A DNA stretch of 59,204 bases from a bacterium (GTDB lineage: Bacteria; Sysuimicrobiota; Sysuimicrobiia; Sysuimicrobiales; Thermofontiviventaceae): contig JAUQQG010000061.1 of NCBI GenBank assembly GCA_030550015.1, positions 1-59,204 on the forward strand, written 5' to 3'. The notes under the pieces are model-generated. The model saw only the letters and a list, made by a program, of their open reading frames with translations. It did not search any database and was not told the DNA's origin. The position numbers and the translations under genes were made by a program. Position 1 is the first letter of the stretch, and the number at the start of each line of letters is the position of its first letter. Below, piece after piece: positions 34,045 through 42,847 of this stretch.

Positions 34045-34816
34045 AGCCCATGTGCGCCCCCAACACTTCTCTTGCGCCAGTTCCCAGGTATGCCTCGATT
34101 ACCAGAGGATCCTGGGCGATCTCAGCAGGCGAGCCCTGGGCAATTACTGCCCCGTGGTCCAACACCACCACTTCGTCCACCGTTCCCAGGATCGCCTCCA
34201 TTACATGCTCCACCCAGAGGATGGCAACACCGAGTTGCTCCCGGATGCGTCGCAACAATGTCGTGTACCGCTCCATCTCGACGAGGCTGAGACCACTCAT
34301 AAGCTCATCCACAAGCAACATCCGCGGTTCTGTAGCTAGTGCCCTGGCTAAGTCTACCAGCCGTTTCTCCTGGGTGTTGAGCTTACCTACCCGCTCGCGG
34401 TGCTTGCCCTCCAGCCCAACCAAGGTCAGGAATTTCCTTGCCTCCTCCTGCGCCTCCTCACGCGCGGGAGGCTTTCGTCTCCCGAAGAGTACGCCAACAA
34501 GGACGTTCTCTTCCACTGTGAGATGAGGAAAGAGACGAGGGATCTGGAGAACCCTGCCTATCCCGAGGCGGACTACCGCGTGCGCGGGAAGTCCGTTGAT
34601 CAGTCGTCCTAAGAACTCGACACGACCAGAATCTGGCTGCAGCAACCCGCTTATCACGTTAAGGAGAGTCGTCTTCCCCGCCCCGTTCGGGCCGATAAGC
34701 CCGATGAGGCTCCCCCGCCTCACCTCCAGGTTTACCTCCCACAGGACCACCAAGCCGCCGAAGCGCTTGGTAACCTCACAGCAGCGTAACAGAATTTCCT
34801 CACTCTGGGGGGACAT
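34028..34816 (-). CDS. livG: Branched-chain-amino-acid-type ABC ATPase LivG (second importer)
   Basis: ATPase of 262 aa. Walker [18 protein letters not shown], Walker B MLLVDELMSGLSLVE and C-terminal SPAEIAQDPLVIEAYLGTG are visible. The signature segment KLNTQEKRLVDLARALA lacks the usual SGG, which is known in LivG-like subunits. It overlaps the 3' end of the binding-protein gene by 17 bp. Confidence 0.93.
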   Translation of the reverse strand: MSPQSEEILLRCCEVTKRFGGLVVLWEVNLEVRRGSLIGLIGPNGAGKTTLLNVISGLLQPDSGRVEFLGRLINGLPAHAVVRLGIGRVLQIPRLFPHLTVEENVLVGVLFGRRKPPAREEAQEEARKFLTLVGLEGKHRERVGKLNTQEKRLVDLARALATEPRMLLVDELMSGLSLVEMERYTTLLRRIREQLGVAILWVEHVMEAILGTVDEVVVLDHGAVIAQGSPAEIAQDPLVIEAYLGTGAREVLGAHMGYAGSS

Positions 34817-35999
34817 AGGGTTCCACCGGGGTCGACCGGAACTGGTACTTCTGGAACCAACCGCATCCTGGGCAAATCCCCGCAGGCGCTTCCCCGCGCT
34901 CGATGGTGAAGAAGATGATCCGCGCCTCCTTCATCTCCCCCCATTCTGTAAATGAGAGGGGCCATCCGTACCCGGGCTGCACGAAGCGCCCTTTTCGGAT
35001 CCTCTCCGCGATGGCGCGGGGATCCGTACTGTTAGCTCGCTTAGCGGCGTCCGCCACCATGCGTACTATCACATAGCCGGAGAACGCGCTGTTGTCGAAG
35101 TACCGTTTGTACATCATGTAGTACTTCGCTGCTAGCTTCCGGTACACGGGGTGCGTAAAGTCCACGCACGAGTAGTCTATGAACCGGCCGAAGACCGCAT
35201 CCCCACCCCTCTGGACCATGAGCTCGGGCGGGAGCACGGAGCCCACGAGCTGCTGACGCATGCCTAGCTCCGCCGCTTGCCGGACGATGATAGGGTTCCC
35301 GGGGGGATGCCCTGCAATCACTAGGATCTGCGGGTCGAAACCCTGAAGGCGGCGGAGGTAAGGCGTGAAGTCCGCGGCAGTCACAGGCGCTACCTCTACC
35401 TGAAGCCGCACTCCTGGAAGAGTTGCCACGTAGCGTTCCAGGGATTCCCGGATGGCATGTCCCCATGCGTAGTCGGCAATGATGGCCCCCACCCGCGCGT
35501 GCTTTGCATATTGGATGATGGCTGCGATGGCCTGAACGTACATTGGCGCGGCCACGAGGCAGGTGCGGAAGGTGTACCGGCTGCTCTTCCGCAGGATGGC
35601 ATGAGAACCCGCCATAGTGAGGAACAGGGGAACCCGCAGGCTCTCTGCCTCCCTAGATACAGCCAGGGCAACATCGCTCGAGATCACCCCTCCTGCAGCT
35701 AGGATCCCTTCCCGCTCCACTAGGGATCGGAAGGAGGTGATGGCTTCCGCAGGGTTGTTGCGGTCGTCCCGCTCCACCAGCTCCACGGGACGGCCAAGGA
35801 CGCCCCCTGCTTCATTCACCTCTGCAATGGCCATTTTCATGCCGTCCCGGGCGTTTACTCCCCAGAACGCGAAGGGCCCGCTTAGGGAACTCAGGAAGGC
35901 AATCTTCATGGGCCTCTCTTGGCTCCCCACCGTACCCATCGGAACCACCGTCAAGAACAGCCCGATGGCCAAAACCCGGATTGCCTGACCGCGCAACAT
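34800..35999 (-). CDS. livK: ABC transporter substrate-binding protein LivK-like (second importer)
   Basis: Solute-binding protein of about 399 aa. The ATG at 35999, after a GGGGGCGGGGG stretch, gives a signal peptide (AIRVLAIGLFLTVVPMGTVGS). The mature part reads KIAFLSSLSGPFAFWGVNARDGMKMAIAEVNEAGGVLGRPVELVERDD, a classic Peripla_BP_6 opening. It follows the benzoate-CoA ligase gene directly, so benzoate or a close relative is the plausible ligand; related proteins near benzoate genes bind aromatic acids. Confidence 0.92.
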   Translation of the reverse strand: MLRGQAIRVLAIGLFLTVVPMGTVGSQERPMKIAFLSSLSGPFAFWGVNARDGMKMAIAEVNEAGGVLGRPVELVERDDRNNPAEAITSFRSLVEREGILAAGGVISSDVALAVSREAESLRVPLFLTMAGSHAILRKSSRYTFRTCLVAAPMYVQAIAAIIQYAKHARVGAIIADYAWGHAIRESLERYVATLPGVRLQVEVAPVTAADFTPYLRRLQGFDPQILVIAGHPPGNPIIVRQAAELGMRQQLVGSVLPPELMVQRGGDAVFGRFIDYSCVDFTHPVYRKLAAKYYMMYKRYFDNSAFSGYVIVRMVADAAKRANSTDPRAIAERIRKGRFVQPGYGWPLSFTEWGEMKEARIIFFTIERGEAPAGICPGCGWFQKYQFRSTPVEPYVPPE

Positions 36000-36060
36000 C
36001 CCCCGCCCCCTTTCATACTCGAATCGCAGGCCTCTCCACCAAGGTCTAAATGCGCGCCTC

Positions 36061-37659
36061 TTACGTTCTCTCGCCACTTCTCTTAGACGCCAACTCTCTC
36101 AATTTGAACCGCTGCGTTTTCCCGGTCGCGGTCTTGGGGAGCTGATCCACAAACTCGATCCAGCGAGGACGCTTGTACGCGGCAATCCTACCTCGGACGA
36201 ACTCCTTCAGCTCCTCCGCAAGCGCCTCGCTGGGTTCGTAGCCTGGACGAAGGACAATATACGCATGGGGCTTGATCAGCCCGTCCTGATCAGGCCGTCC
36301 TATCACAGCGGCCTCAAGCACCTTCTCATGTTCCATGAGACAGTTCTCCACCTCAACGGGGCTCACCCACATTCCACCCACTTTGAGCATGTCGTCGCTC
36401 CGCCCCGCGTACCAGTAATACCCATCGGAGTCCTGCCAGTACTTGTCTCCCGTGCGGATCCAGTGCCCCTGGATGGTCTCCTTCGTCTTCTCGTGCTTGT
36501 TCCAATAGAAGGCACAGGTGCTGTCCCCTTTCACCCAGAGATCCCCAATCTCACCTACGGGAACAGGCCGTCCTTCCTCGTCCACGATCTTCACCTCGTA
36601 CCCAGGGACAACTTTGCCGCTGGACCCCGGGCGCACATCATCGGGCCTGTTGGAGATGAAAATGTGCAATACCTCAGTAGAGCCGATGCCATCTAGGATT
36701 CGGATCCCAAAGCGTTCCAGGAACCGTTGATAGATCGCTGGCGGGAGTGCCTCCCCGGCCGAGACAGCTAAGCGGATGGAGCTGAGGTCATAATTCCCCT
36801 CCTGGGCAAGGAGCATGGCATAGTTCGTTGGGACCGAGAAGAACAGGGTCGGCCGGTAGCGCTCGATCACCCAGTACACGTTCGCAGGCGTCGGGGGTCC
36901 TGGGAAAAGGATGGTAGACGCGCCGACATAAAAGGGGAAGTAGAGCGCGTTTCCAAGCCCGTACGCAAAGAACAGCTTCGCCACCGAGTACGTCCGGTCA
37001 TACTCGTGGATGCCCAGAATCCCCTTCGCGTAGTACTCAGCGCAGTATACCATATCATGATGCAGGTGGACGCACCCCTTTGGGAATCCCGTGGTCCCAG
37101 ACGAGTACAGCCAGAACGCTGCATCGTCCTTGTGAGTGGGCTCGGGTTCCAGCTCGGGTGAAGCCCGTTCCAACAAGTCCGTAAACGAAAGCGTACCGGA
37201 AGGGGCGTTGCCTACGACAAGAAGATGGCGGAGGTAGCGGAGGCGTTCACGGGGGATGGCCTGGATCTGCGGCAGCAGCGCCTCGCTCACGATGGCCACG
37301 ACCGCCCGCGAATCGTTCAGCATGTATTCATAGTCCGCGGGCTTGAGGAGCGTGTTGGTCGGGATGGGAACAGCACCAATCTTGATGGCACCGAAGAAGC
37401 TATAGACGAACTCCGGGCAGTCAAGCAGCAGGAGGAGAACCCGGTCTTCGATCTGAACACCCAGATCGCGAAGGGCATTTCCTGTGCGGTTTACGAACGC
37501 AAGTACGTCTGCATATGTGATTTCCTGATCTTCATAGTAAATCGCTACCTTGCCGCCCCGCCCCTCCGCAAGGTGGCGATCCACCATAATGGTTGCCACA
37601 TTGAACACCTCGGGAATATGTACGTTTGGCGCAACGTCCTGGCGAAGAACCTCGCTCAT
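36061..37659 (-). CDS. Benzoate-CoA ligase family protein
   Basis: AMP-forming ligase of 532 aa of the benzoate-CoA ligase family (BadA, BclA, HbaA). Marks are NVATIMVDRHLAEGRGGKVAIYYED, the AMP loop YSSGTTGFPKGCVHLHHDM, GIGSTEVLHIFISNRPDDVRPG, the hinge GDKYWQDSDGYYWYAGRSDDMLKVGGMWVSPVEVE and the catalytic Lys in PKTATGKTQRFKLR. It makes benzoyl-CoA or 4-hydroxybenzoyl-CoA from the acid, ATP and CoA, feeding HcrABC and BzdNOPQ. It is the first gene of the operon driven from copy 2 of the duplicated promoter. Start ATG 37659 follows GGAGGAGGGC. Confidence 0.94.
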   Translation of the reverse strand: MSEVLRQDVAPNVHIPEVFNVATIMVDRHLAEGRGGKVAIYYEDQEITYADVLAFVNRTGNALRDLGVQIEDRVLLLLLDCPEFVYSFFGAIKIGAVPIPTNTLLKPADYEYMLNDSRAVVAIVSEALLPQIQAIPRERLRYLRHLLVVGNAPSGTLSFTDLLERASPELEPEPTHKDDAAFWLYSSGTTGFPKGCVHLHHDMVYCAEYYAKGILGIHEYDRTYSVAKLFFAYGLGNALYFPFYVGASTILFPGPPTPANVYWVIERYRPTLFFSVPTNYAMLLAQEGNYDLSSIRLAVSAGEALPPAIYQRFLERFGIRILDGIGSTEVLHIFISNRPDDVRPGSSGKVVPGYEVKIVDEEGRPVPVGEIGDLWVKGDSTCAFYWNKHEKTKETIQGHWIRTGDKYWQDSDGYYWYAGRSDDMLKVGGMWVSPVEVENCLMEHEKVLEAAVIGRPDQDGLIKPHAYIVLRPGYEPSEALAEELKEFVRGRIAAYKRPRWIEFVDQLPKTATGKTQRFKLRELASKRSGERT

Positions 37660-37809
37660 TGTCCTTGCCCTCCTCCATTGCCAAGTAGTCCTAGGAGGAC
37701 TTTAGCAGGATTTTGCTGCGGACCCAGCTTCTTAAGAGTACGAGGTTAGGTTCGTTGGTAACGATGGATCATGGAGCGGAGATAAATGAGGTTAGGCCCG
37801 TCCGTCCAC

Positions 37810-37825
37810 CCGACCGTTTGGTCGA
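37810..37825. promoter_or_regulatory. TetR-type operator, copy 2
   Basis: CCGACC-GTTT-GGTCGA with perfect 5-bp arms CGACC/GGTCG, just downstream of the candidate -10 box of the benzoate-CoA ligase operon. Same sequence as copy 1 except one outer base. Confidence 0.65.
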
Positions 37826-37829
37826 TTCC

Positions 37830-37859
37830 ATTCTCCCATGGAACCTTACGGGTGAACAA
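37830..37859 (-). promoter_or_regulatory. Candidate promoter of the benzoate-CoA ligase operon
   Basis: TTGTTC (37854-37859), 18 bp, GAGAAT (37830-37835) on the minus strand, the counterpart of the leuC operon promoter. Boxes are imperfect but conserved in the duplicate. Confidence 0.4.
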
Positions 37860-37881
37860 TCAACCACTCATCCTAATTTCC

Positions 37882-37897
37882 TAGTACAAATGGACTA
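37882..37897. promoter_or_regulatory. 16-bp dyad TAGTACAAATGGACTA, copy 2
   Basis: Imperfect palindrome with 12 of 16 positions symmetric. It is the clearest member of the three related sites and lies between the divergent benzoate-CoA ligase and FAD-oxidase genes, so it could act on both. Confidence 0.5.
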
Positions 37898-37992
37898 TTT
37901 TGGTGGAAAGAAAACCTTAACGCGCTTCTGGCTCCCGTCGATGAGACCTCCAGCAGGAACACCATTCTCATGCGTAGAAAAACACCCAAGCT

Positions 37993-39351
37993 ATGGCTCT
38001 AGAGGAAGCTATTGCTAGGCTCCACAGGTGGCTTGGTCCAAAGGTGTCGCAGAACCGGTATGATGTAGAGACGCATGGGCATTGTGAAAGCTACCCAGAG
38101 TCAAAGCCGCCGCTCGCTGTCGTCTTCGCGGAGTGTGAGGAGGATGTCCGGAGTGTGTTACAGTGGGCGGGGGAATACCGTATCGGCGTCATCCCCTTTG
38201 GCGCTGGGACGAGCCTGGAGGGACAGCTGCTCCCCCAGGGGCCGGCGGTCAGCCTGGATCTCTCGCGGATGAACCGCCTCCTCCATGTACGCCTCGAAGA
38301 CTTCCTCGCCGTCGCCGAGGCGGGCCTCACCCAGGTGCGCCTGAACCATCTGGTCCGCAACCACGGGCTCTTCTTCCCTATCGACCCTGGGGCCGAAGCA
38401 ACGCTTGGCGGGATGGCTGCAACCAACGCCTCTGGCACGATGACTGTGCGGTATGGAGGGATGCGCCAGAATGTCCTCGCCCTCCGGGTGGTCCTGGCGA
38501 ATGGCCAAGTTCTTGAGGTGGGCCGTCCGGTCCGGAAGAGCAGCAGTGGGTATGACCTGAAAGACCTGTTCATCGGATCCGAGGGCACTCTGGGTGTGAT
38601 CATCCGCCTCACCCTCCGTCTCCAGCCGTTGCCTGCCCACGTGTATACGTTCCGCGTCTTCTTCCCGGACCTCGTGGCGACTGTCCGCGCTGCCACGGTG
38701 GTTATGGCGAGCGGCCTTCCCGTCGCGCGGCTGGAGCTCGTTGACGAGCTGGGCATGCGGGCAGTGAACCGGTACCTTGGACGTTCCTACCCAGAGGCGC
38801 CAGTCCTCTTCGTGGAGTTCCACGCCAGTACATCTGCAGGGGCGAATGCTGAAATGGAGGAAGCGCTGGTACTCTTCCACGACGAAGGTGCCATCCGGAC
38901 GGACGTGGCACGAACGGAGCAGGAGCGGGCAACGCAGTGGGAAGCACGGCACAAGCTCTACTGGGCCCTCACCTCGCACTTCGCCGGGCACCAGTTCATG
39001 ATCACCGATGTTGCTGTCCCCCTCTCCTCCCTCCCAGAGATCGTAGCACAGGCTCAGCATCTCCTCGGGGAGATGAGTCTAGAGGGTTCTATCGTGGGGC
39101 ACGTAGGGGACGGGAACTTCCATACCCTCGTAGCAGTGCCGCCTGGGGAATACAGCAGGGCAGAGCGCTTCGCAGAGCAGGTGGTAGAGATAGCGCTGAA
39201 CCTCGGAGGAACGGCCTCGGCGGAGCACGGGGTGGGTCTCAGGAAGAAACGGTTCCTCCCCCTCGAACATGGACCAGCGGTGGAATGGATGCGTCAGCTG
39301 AAGGCCCTGTTCGATCCCGCAGGAGTCTTGAATCCCGGCAAGGTAGTGTGA
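37993..39351 (+). CDS. FAD-linked oxidase (GlcD/D-lactate dehydrogenase-like)
   Basis: Flavoprotein of 452 aa of the FAD-binding PCMH family (FAD_binding_4 plus FAD-oxidase_C). FAD-binding segments PFGAGTSLEGQLLPQGPAVSLDLSRMNR and GAEATLGGMAATNASGTMTVRYGG are clear. The C-terminal GHVGDGNFHTLVAVPPGE and TASAEHGVGLRKKRFL carry the usual metal- and substrate-binding His residues. Relatives oxidise D-2-hydroxyacids such as D-lactate, glycolate or D-2-hydroxyglutarate. It is the only plus-strand catabolic gene and diverges from the benzoate-CoA ligase. No obvious Shine-Dalgarno precedes ATG 37993. Confidence 0.92.
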   Translation: MALEEAIARLHRWLGPKVSQNRYDVETHGHCESYPESKPPLAVVFAECEEDVRSVLQWAGEYRIGVIPFGAGTSLEGQLLPQGPAVSLDLSRMNRLLHVRLEDFLAVAEAGLTQVRLNHLVRNHGLFFPIDPGAEATLGGMAATNASGTMTVRYGGMRQNVLALRVVLANGQVLEVGRPVRKSSSGYDLKDLFIGSEGTLGVIIRLTLRLQPLPAHVYTFRVFFPDLVATVRAATVVMASGLPVARLELVDELGMRAVNRYLGRSYPEAPVLFVEFHASTSAGANAEMEEALVLFHDEGAIRTDVARTEQERATQWEARHKLYWALTSHFAGHQFMITDVAVPLSSLPEIVAQAQHLLGEMSLEGSIVGHVGDGNFHTLVAVPPGEYSRAERFAEQVVEIALNLGGTASAEHGVGLRKKRFLPLEHGPAVEWMRQLKALFDPAGVLNPGKVV

Positions 39352-39381
39352 GGCAGAAGGGCTAAAATGCCTCACGAGGGG

Positions 39382-39413
39382 CCCCGGCAACCATCAAAAG
39401 ACTTTTGCCGGGG
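39382..39413. terminator. Hairpin between convergent genes, probable bidirectional terminator
   Basis: Perfect 9-bp stem CCCCGGCAA/TTGCCGGGG around a 14-nt loop. An alternative inner hairpin CAAAAG-A-CTTTTG shares the right side. It sits in the 101-bp gap where the plus-strand FAD oxidase and the minus-strand livF converge. There is no long T run. Confidence 0.6.
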
Positions 39414-39452
39414 GTAGTTCATCGTGCCCTAACTGGGCTCCGCCCCTGTTCC

Positions 39453-40148
39453 CTAGACCAAGAGGTACTTCCGCCTGATTCCCTCTTGTGCGCGCAGTTC
39501 CTCGACCGTCCCGTGGAAGCGGATGCGGCCGTCGTCAATTACATAGACGCGGTCTGCCACCTGCAAGGCGGCGTGGACATTCTGCTCCGCGAGAAGGACT
39601 GTGAGGCCTAATCGCTTCATCTCTTGGATTTGTTCCAAGATCGCCCGGATTAACTGGGGGGCCAACCCTTCCAGGGGTTCATCCAGGAGGAGCAGATCCG
39701 GGTTACCCACAAGCGCCCGGGCGATCGCCAGCATCTTCTGCTCGCCCCCGCTCAGGGTGCCCCCTTTTTGCCTTTCCTTGGACTTCAGCACGGGAAAGAG
39801 CTCGTACACGCGCTCACGATCCCACAACCCCCTGCGGCCGGGGCGTTCGGCAATCTCTAGGTTCTCCCGCACCGTGAGATCCGGGAAGATCCTGCGATCA
39901 TCTGGGACATACCAGATCCCCTTTTGGACGACTCGATGCGGCGGCAGGTGTGTGATTTCCTCCCCTCGGAACCATACATGCCCTTGCCGGGGTGGTACGA
40001 TGCCCATAATGCTCCGGAGCGTGGTCGTCTTGCCAGCGCCGTTACGGCCTAAAAGACAGACCACCTCACCTTCCCCCACGCGTAGCGAGACGTCGAAAAG
40101 GACGTGGCTGAGACCATAGAACGCATGGATGCCCTGGATCTCAAGCAT
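39453..40148 (-). CDS. livF: Branched-chain-amino-acid-type ABC ATPase LivF (third importer)
   Basis: ATPase of about 231 aa from ATG 40148, which overlaps the livG stop by 8 nt. Walker A GRNGAGKTTTLRSIMGI, signature LSGGEQKMLAIARALVG, Walker B LLLLDEPLEGLAPQL and VPDDRRIFPDLTVRENL are present. Last gene of the livK-H-M-G-F cluster downstream of the benzoyl-CoA reductase operon. Confidence 0.94.
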   Translation of the reverse strand: MLEIQGIHAFYGLSHVLFDVSLRVGEGEVVCLLGRNGAGKTTTLRSIMGIVPPRQGHVWFRGEEITHLPPHRVVQKGIWYVPDDRRIFPDLTVRENLEIAERPGRRGLWDRERVYELFPVLKSKERQKGGTLSGGEQKMLAIARALVGNPDLLLLDEPLEGLAPQLIRAILEQIQEMKRLGLTVLLAEQNVHAALQVADRVYVIDDGRIRFHGTVEELRAQEGIRRKYLLV

Positions 40149-40890
40149 CGGAGGCTCCCAGGTAGGCCTGCTGCACCTCAGGGTGCGCGCGCACAACTTC
40201 CGGCGGGCCCTGCGCGAGAATGCGGCCGTGATGCATGACCATAATGGTGTAGGCTGTAGCGAAAACCACTTCCATGTCGTGCTCACAGAAGAGGATCGTG
40301 AGGCCCCGCTCCTGGGCCAGGCGCCGGATCAGCTTCATCGTCGCGACCGTCTCTTCGGGAGACATGCCTGCTGTGGGCTCGTCGAGTAAAAGGAGCCGCG
40401 GCTCTGTCCCAAGCGCAATGGCAATCTCTAGAAGCCGCTGGTCTCCATGGGAGAGCGTTCCCGCTACCTGTCCTGCTTTCTCCAGCAGGCCCACAGCAGC
40501 TAGGGCGACCTCGGCCTCACGAATGGCCAGGCGCTCAGCTGGATGGGTGAAATGCAGGCTCCTTCGCTGGTGCGCGAGCACGGCTACCTGCACGTTGGTG
40601 AAAACACTCAGCCTCGGGAACACGTTGGCGATCTGGAAGGTCCGCCCGATCCCCCGTTGGCAGATGACATGGGGTGGGAGGTAGGTGATCTCCTCTCCCT
40701 GAAACAGGATCCGTCCACGGTTAGGGTGGAGGATGCCTGTGATGAGGTTAAAGAGGGTAGTCTTCCCCGCACCGTTTGGTCCGATGACGGCGGCAATTGT
40801 TCCCTCTTCCACAGATAGGCTCACCCCCTGTACCGCCACAAATCGGTCAAAAGTCTTCGTCACCTCTTCCACGCGAAGGATCTCACTCAT
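40141..40890 (-). CDS. livG: Branched-chain-amino-acid-type ABC ATPase LivG (third importer)
   Basis: ATPase of 249 aa. Walker [18 protein letters not shown], signature LSHGDQRLLEIAIALG, Walker B LLLLDEPTAGMSPEE and the LivG C-terminus PPEVVRAHPEVQQAYLGAS. The start overlaps livM by 8 bp. Confidence 0.94.
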   Translation of the reverse strand: MSEILRVEEVTKTFDRFVAVQGVSLSVEEGTIAAVIGPNGAGKTTLFNLITGILHPNRGRILFQGEEITYLPPHVICQRGIGRTFQIANVFPRLSVFTNVQVAVLAHQRRSLHFTHPAERLAIREAEVALAAVGLLEKAGQVAGTLSHGDQRLLEIAIALGTEPRLLLLDEPTAGMSPEETVATMKLIRRLAQERGLTILFCEHDMEVVFATAYTIMVMHHGRILAQGPPEVVRAHPEVQQAYLGASDA

Positions 40891-41926
40891 GGGAGGACCT
40901 TCCTGGAATCACCTTCTCCTCTGCCTGAGCGGACTCCGCCCTCTTAAACTCCTGCTGCCTTCCTTGAGGTAGCGCCACGCGCGCTATCAGCTTCCCCAGA
41001 AACCCCAACACCCCCTCCGGCATAAAGAAGACAAGGAGGATCAGGAGGATGCCCAGGATCATTGTCCAGTTTTCAGTGTAGCGTCCTGCAGTGGTCCGGA
41101 GCGTCACCACGATTGCTGCCCCCACCATCGGCCCCAAGAACGTATACCAACCCCCCAGCAGGCACATGACCAGGACCTCTAGCGAAAGGACCCAGAACAG
41201 CATACTGGGGAACACAGAACGTTCGAGCACAACATAGAGAGCTCCCGCGACGCCAGCAAAGGTTGCAGCCAATGTGATGGCAACGAGCTGGTGCAGGCGG
41301 ACATTCACCCCCACCACCTGGCAACGCTGTGCGTTGTCACGGATCGCTTGGAGAGTGACTCCGAAGGGGGAACGGACGATGTGGTAGAGGACGAGCAGGG
41401 AGATAACTACCACGGCCAGGATGAAATAATAAGCAGGGAGGATCTGTCGCAGGAAAGATGGGATAGGAATGTCATGGATCCCGTTATCGCCCCCGGTGAT
41501 GGAATACCATCGGAGCACGATCACCCAGAGGAGCGATCCCAGCGCAATCTGCAGCATACCAAAGTAGAGCCGCGTGAGACGAACGCAGAACCATCCGATG
41601 AATAGGCCTGTAAGCCCTGAGGCCAGTGGTGCCAAGAGGAAGGCCACCGGCGCAGGCCAACCGGCTCGGGTGATGCTCAGCGCCACAGCATATGCCCCGA
41701 CCCCATAGAATACAGCGTGGTGGAACTGATAGATTCCCCCATACCCCAAGACGAGGTTTAGGCTCATTGCCAAGAGACCCATCACAAAAATCAACGCAAG
41801 GAGGTAGGTATAGAAAATCGGAAGAATAGCTGGCAGGAGGGCGGGGATCAAGATCAACAAAAATCCAATAGGCCAAGTTCGACCAGCCAATGTCTCACTT
41901 GTGGCAGGACGCCTGACTTTCACCAT
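40883..41926 (-). CDS. livM: Branched-chain-amino-acid-type ABC permease LivM (third importer)
   Basis: Permease of about 347 aa. MSLNLVLGYGGIYQFHHAVFYGVGAY is the LivM signature with QFHHA in place of the common SLGQA. The coupling loop is GVTLQAIRDNAQRCQVVGVNV. The ATG at 41926 overlaps the livH stop by 7 bp; a longer frame to 42070 would be inside livH. Confidence 0.92.
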   Translation of the reverse strand: MVKVRRPATSETLAGRTWPIGFLLILIPALLPAILPIFYTYLLALIFVMGLLAMSLNLVLGYGGIYQFHHAVFYGVGAYAVALSITRAGWPAPVAFLLAPLASGLTGLFIGWFCVRLTRLYFGMLQIALGSLLWVIVLRWYSITGGDNGIHDIPIPSFLRQILPAYYFILAVVVISLLVLYHIVRSPFGVTLQAIRDNAQRCQVVGVNVRLHQLVAITLAATFAGVAGALYVVLERSVFPSMLFWVLSLEVLVMCLLGGWYTFLGPMVGAAIVVTLRTTAGRYTENWTMILGILLILLVFFMPEGVLGFLGKLIARVALPQGRQQEFKRAESAQAEEKVIPGRSSHE

Positions 41927-42798
41927 ACTGATCTCAGGAGACCTCTGGGGCGCACGAGGAGAACGGAGGCTGTGGCGAGGTATGGGAAGACGATGGCGAA
42001 CTGGGGCCAGATCAAAACTCCAAGGGACTGAGTGAGACCGAAGAGGAGCGCTCCGAGGAGCGCGCCCCAAATGTTCCCTAGGCCACCTGTAGTCACGATT
42101 AGGAAGGCCTCAATAAGGATGGTGTGATCCATCCCCAGGGTGATACTTGTAGAAGGAGCAACTAGCGCCCCACCTAGCCCCGCAAGGTAGGCCCCCACTA
42201 GAAATGCCCCTGCGAATACGTGGTTTACGTCTATGCCGAGGAGAGCGACCATCTCACGATCCACGGCTGCGGCACGCGCCAGCTTCCCTATCCGGGTTCG
42301 ATGAGTGAACAGCCACATCCCCAGGGCTACGAGAGGTCCCACGGCCAGCAGGAACAAATTGTACCGTGGGACAGGAACCCCCATGAGCACGGCCGATCCC
42401 TGCAGGACCGGTGGCGGCAAAATCGACCGGTAGTCCGCACCCCACGCGAGCTTAACGAGATCGTTAAGGACGAGTGTGACGCCGAACGTGAACAAGATGA
42501 GCATGAGGTGCTCACGTTGGTAGAGACGTGTTAACAGCGTGCGCTCTACGGCCAGCCCTATCAGCGCCACAACGAGGGGTGCGGTGAGGAATGCCACCCA
42601 CACGCTGGCAGGGTGGTGTCCCAGCTGGGTTGCAATACTGAACGCTGAGAACGCCCCGATCATGTAGAGAGATCCGTGGAACACATTTGGCACCCTCAGG
42701 ACGCCCAGAACGAACGTCAGGCCCGCCGACACAATGAAGAGGATCATCGCTCGGCTGAGTCCAACCAGGAGTTGGCTTGCCAAGAACCCCAAGACCAT
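41920..42798 (-). CDS. livH: Branched-chain-amino-acid-type ABC permease LivH (third importer)
   Basis: Permease of about 292 aa. FIVSAGLTFVLGVLRVPNVFHGSLYMIGAF is the LivH N-terminal signature and RIGKLARAAAVDREMVALLGIDVNHV the coupling loop. The ATG at 42798 follows GAGGGGCGG. Confidence 0.93.
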   Translation of the reverse strand: MVLGFLASQLLVGLSRAMILFIVSAGLTFVLGVLRVPNVFHGSLYMIGAFSAFSIATQLGHHPASVWVAFLTAPLVVALIGLAVERTLLTRLYQREHLMLILFTFGVTLVLNDLVKLAWGADYRSILPPPVLQGSAVLMGVPVPRYNLFLLAVGPLVALGMWLFTHRTRIGKLARAAAVDREMVALLGIDVNHVFAGAFLVGAYLAGLGGALVAPSTSITLGMDHTILIEAFLIVTTGGLGNIWGALLGALLFGLTQSLGVLIWPQFAIVFPYLATASVLLVRPRGLLRSVW

Positions 42799-42847
42799 GC
42801 TTCCGCCCCTCAACGGCTAGCGACGTGCGTAGCCCCGTTCACCGTCG

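Larger units (their letters stand above)
37810..37901. repeat. Duplicated promoter/operator block, copy 2
   Basis: Second copy of the 92-bp block described at 27576-27667, in the same orientation 10.2 kb away. It lies in the 333-bp spacer between the divergent benzoate-CoA ligase and FAD-oxidase genes. Outside the block the spacer holds about 150 bp of untranslated leader before the ligase and about 90 bp before the oxidase, with no further gene visible. Confidence 0.9.
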
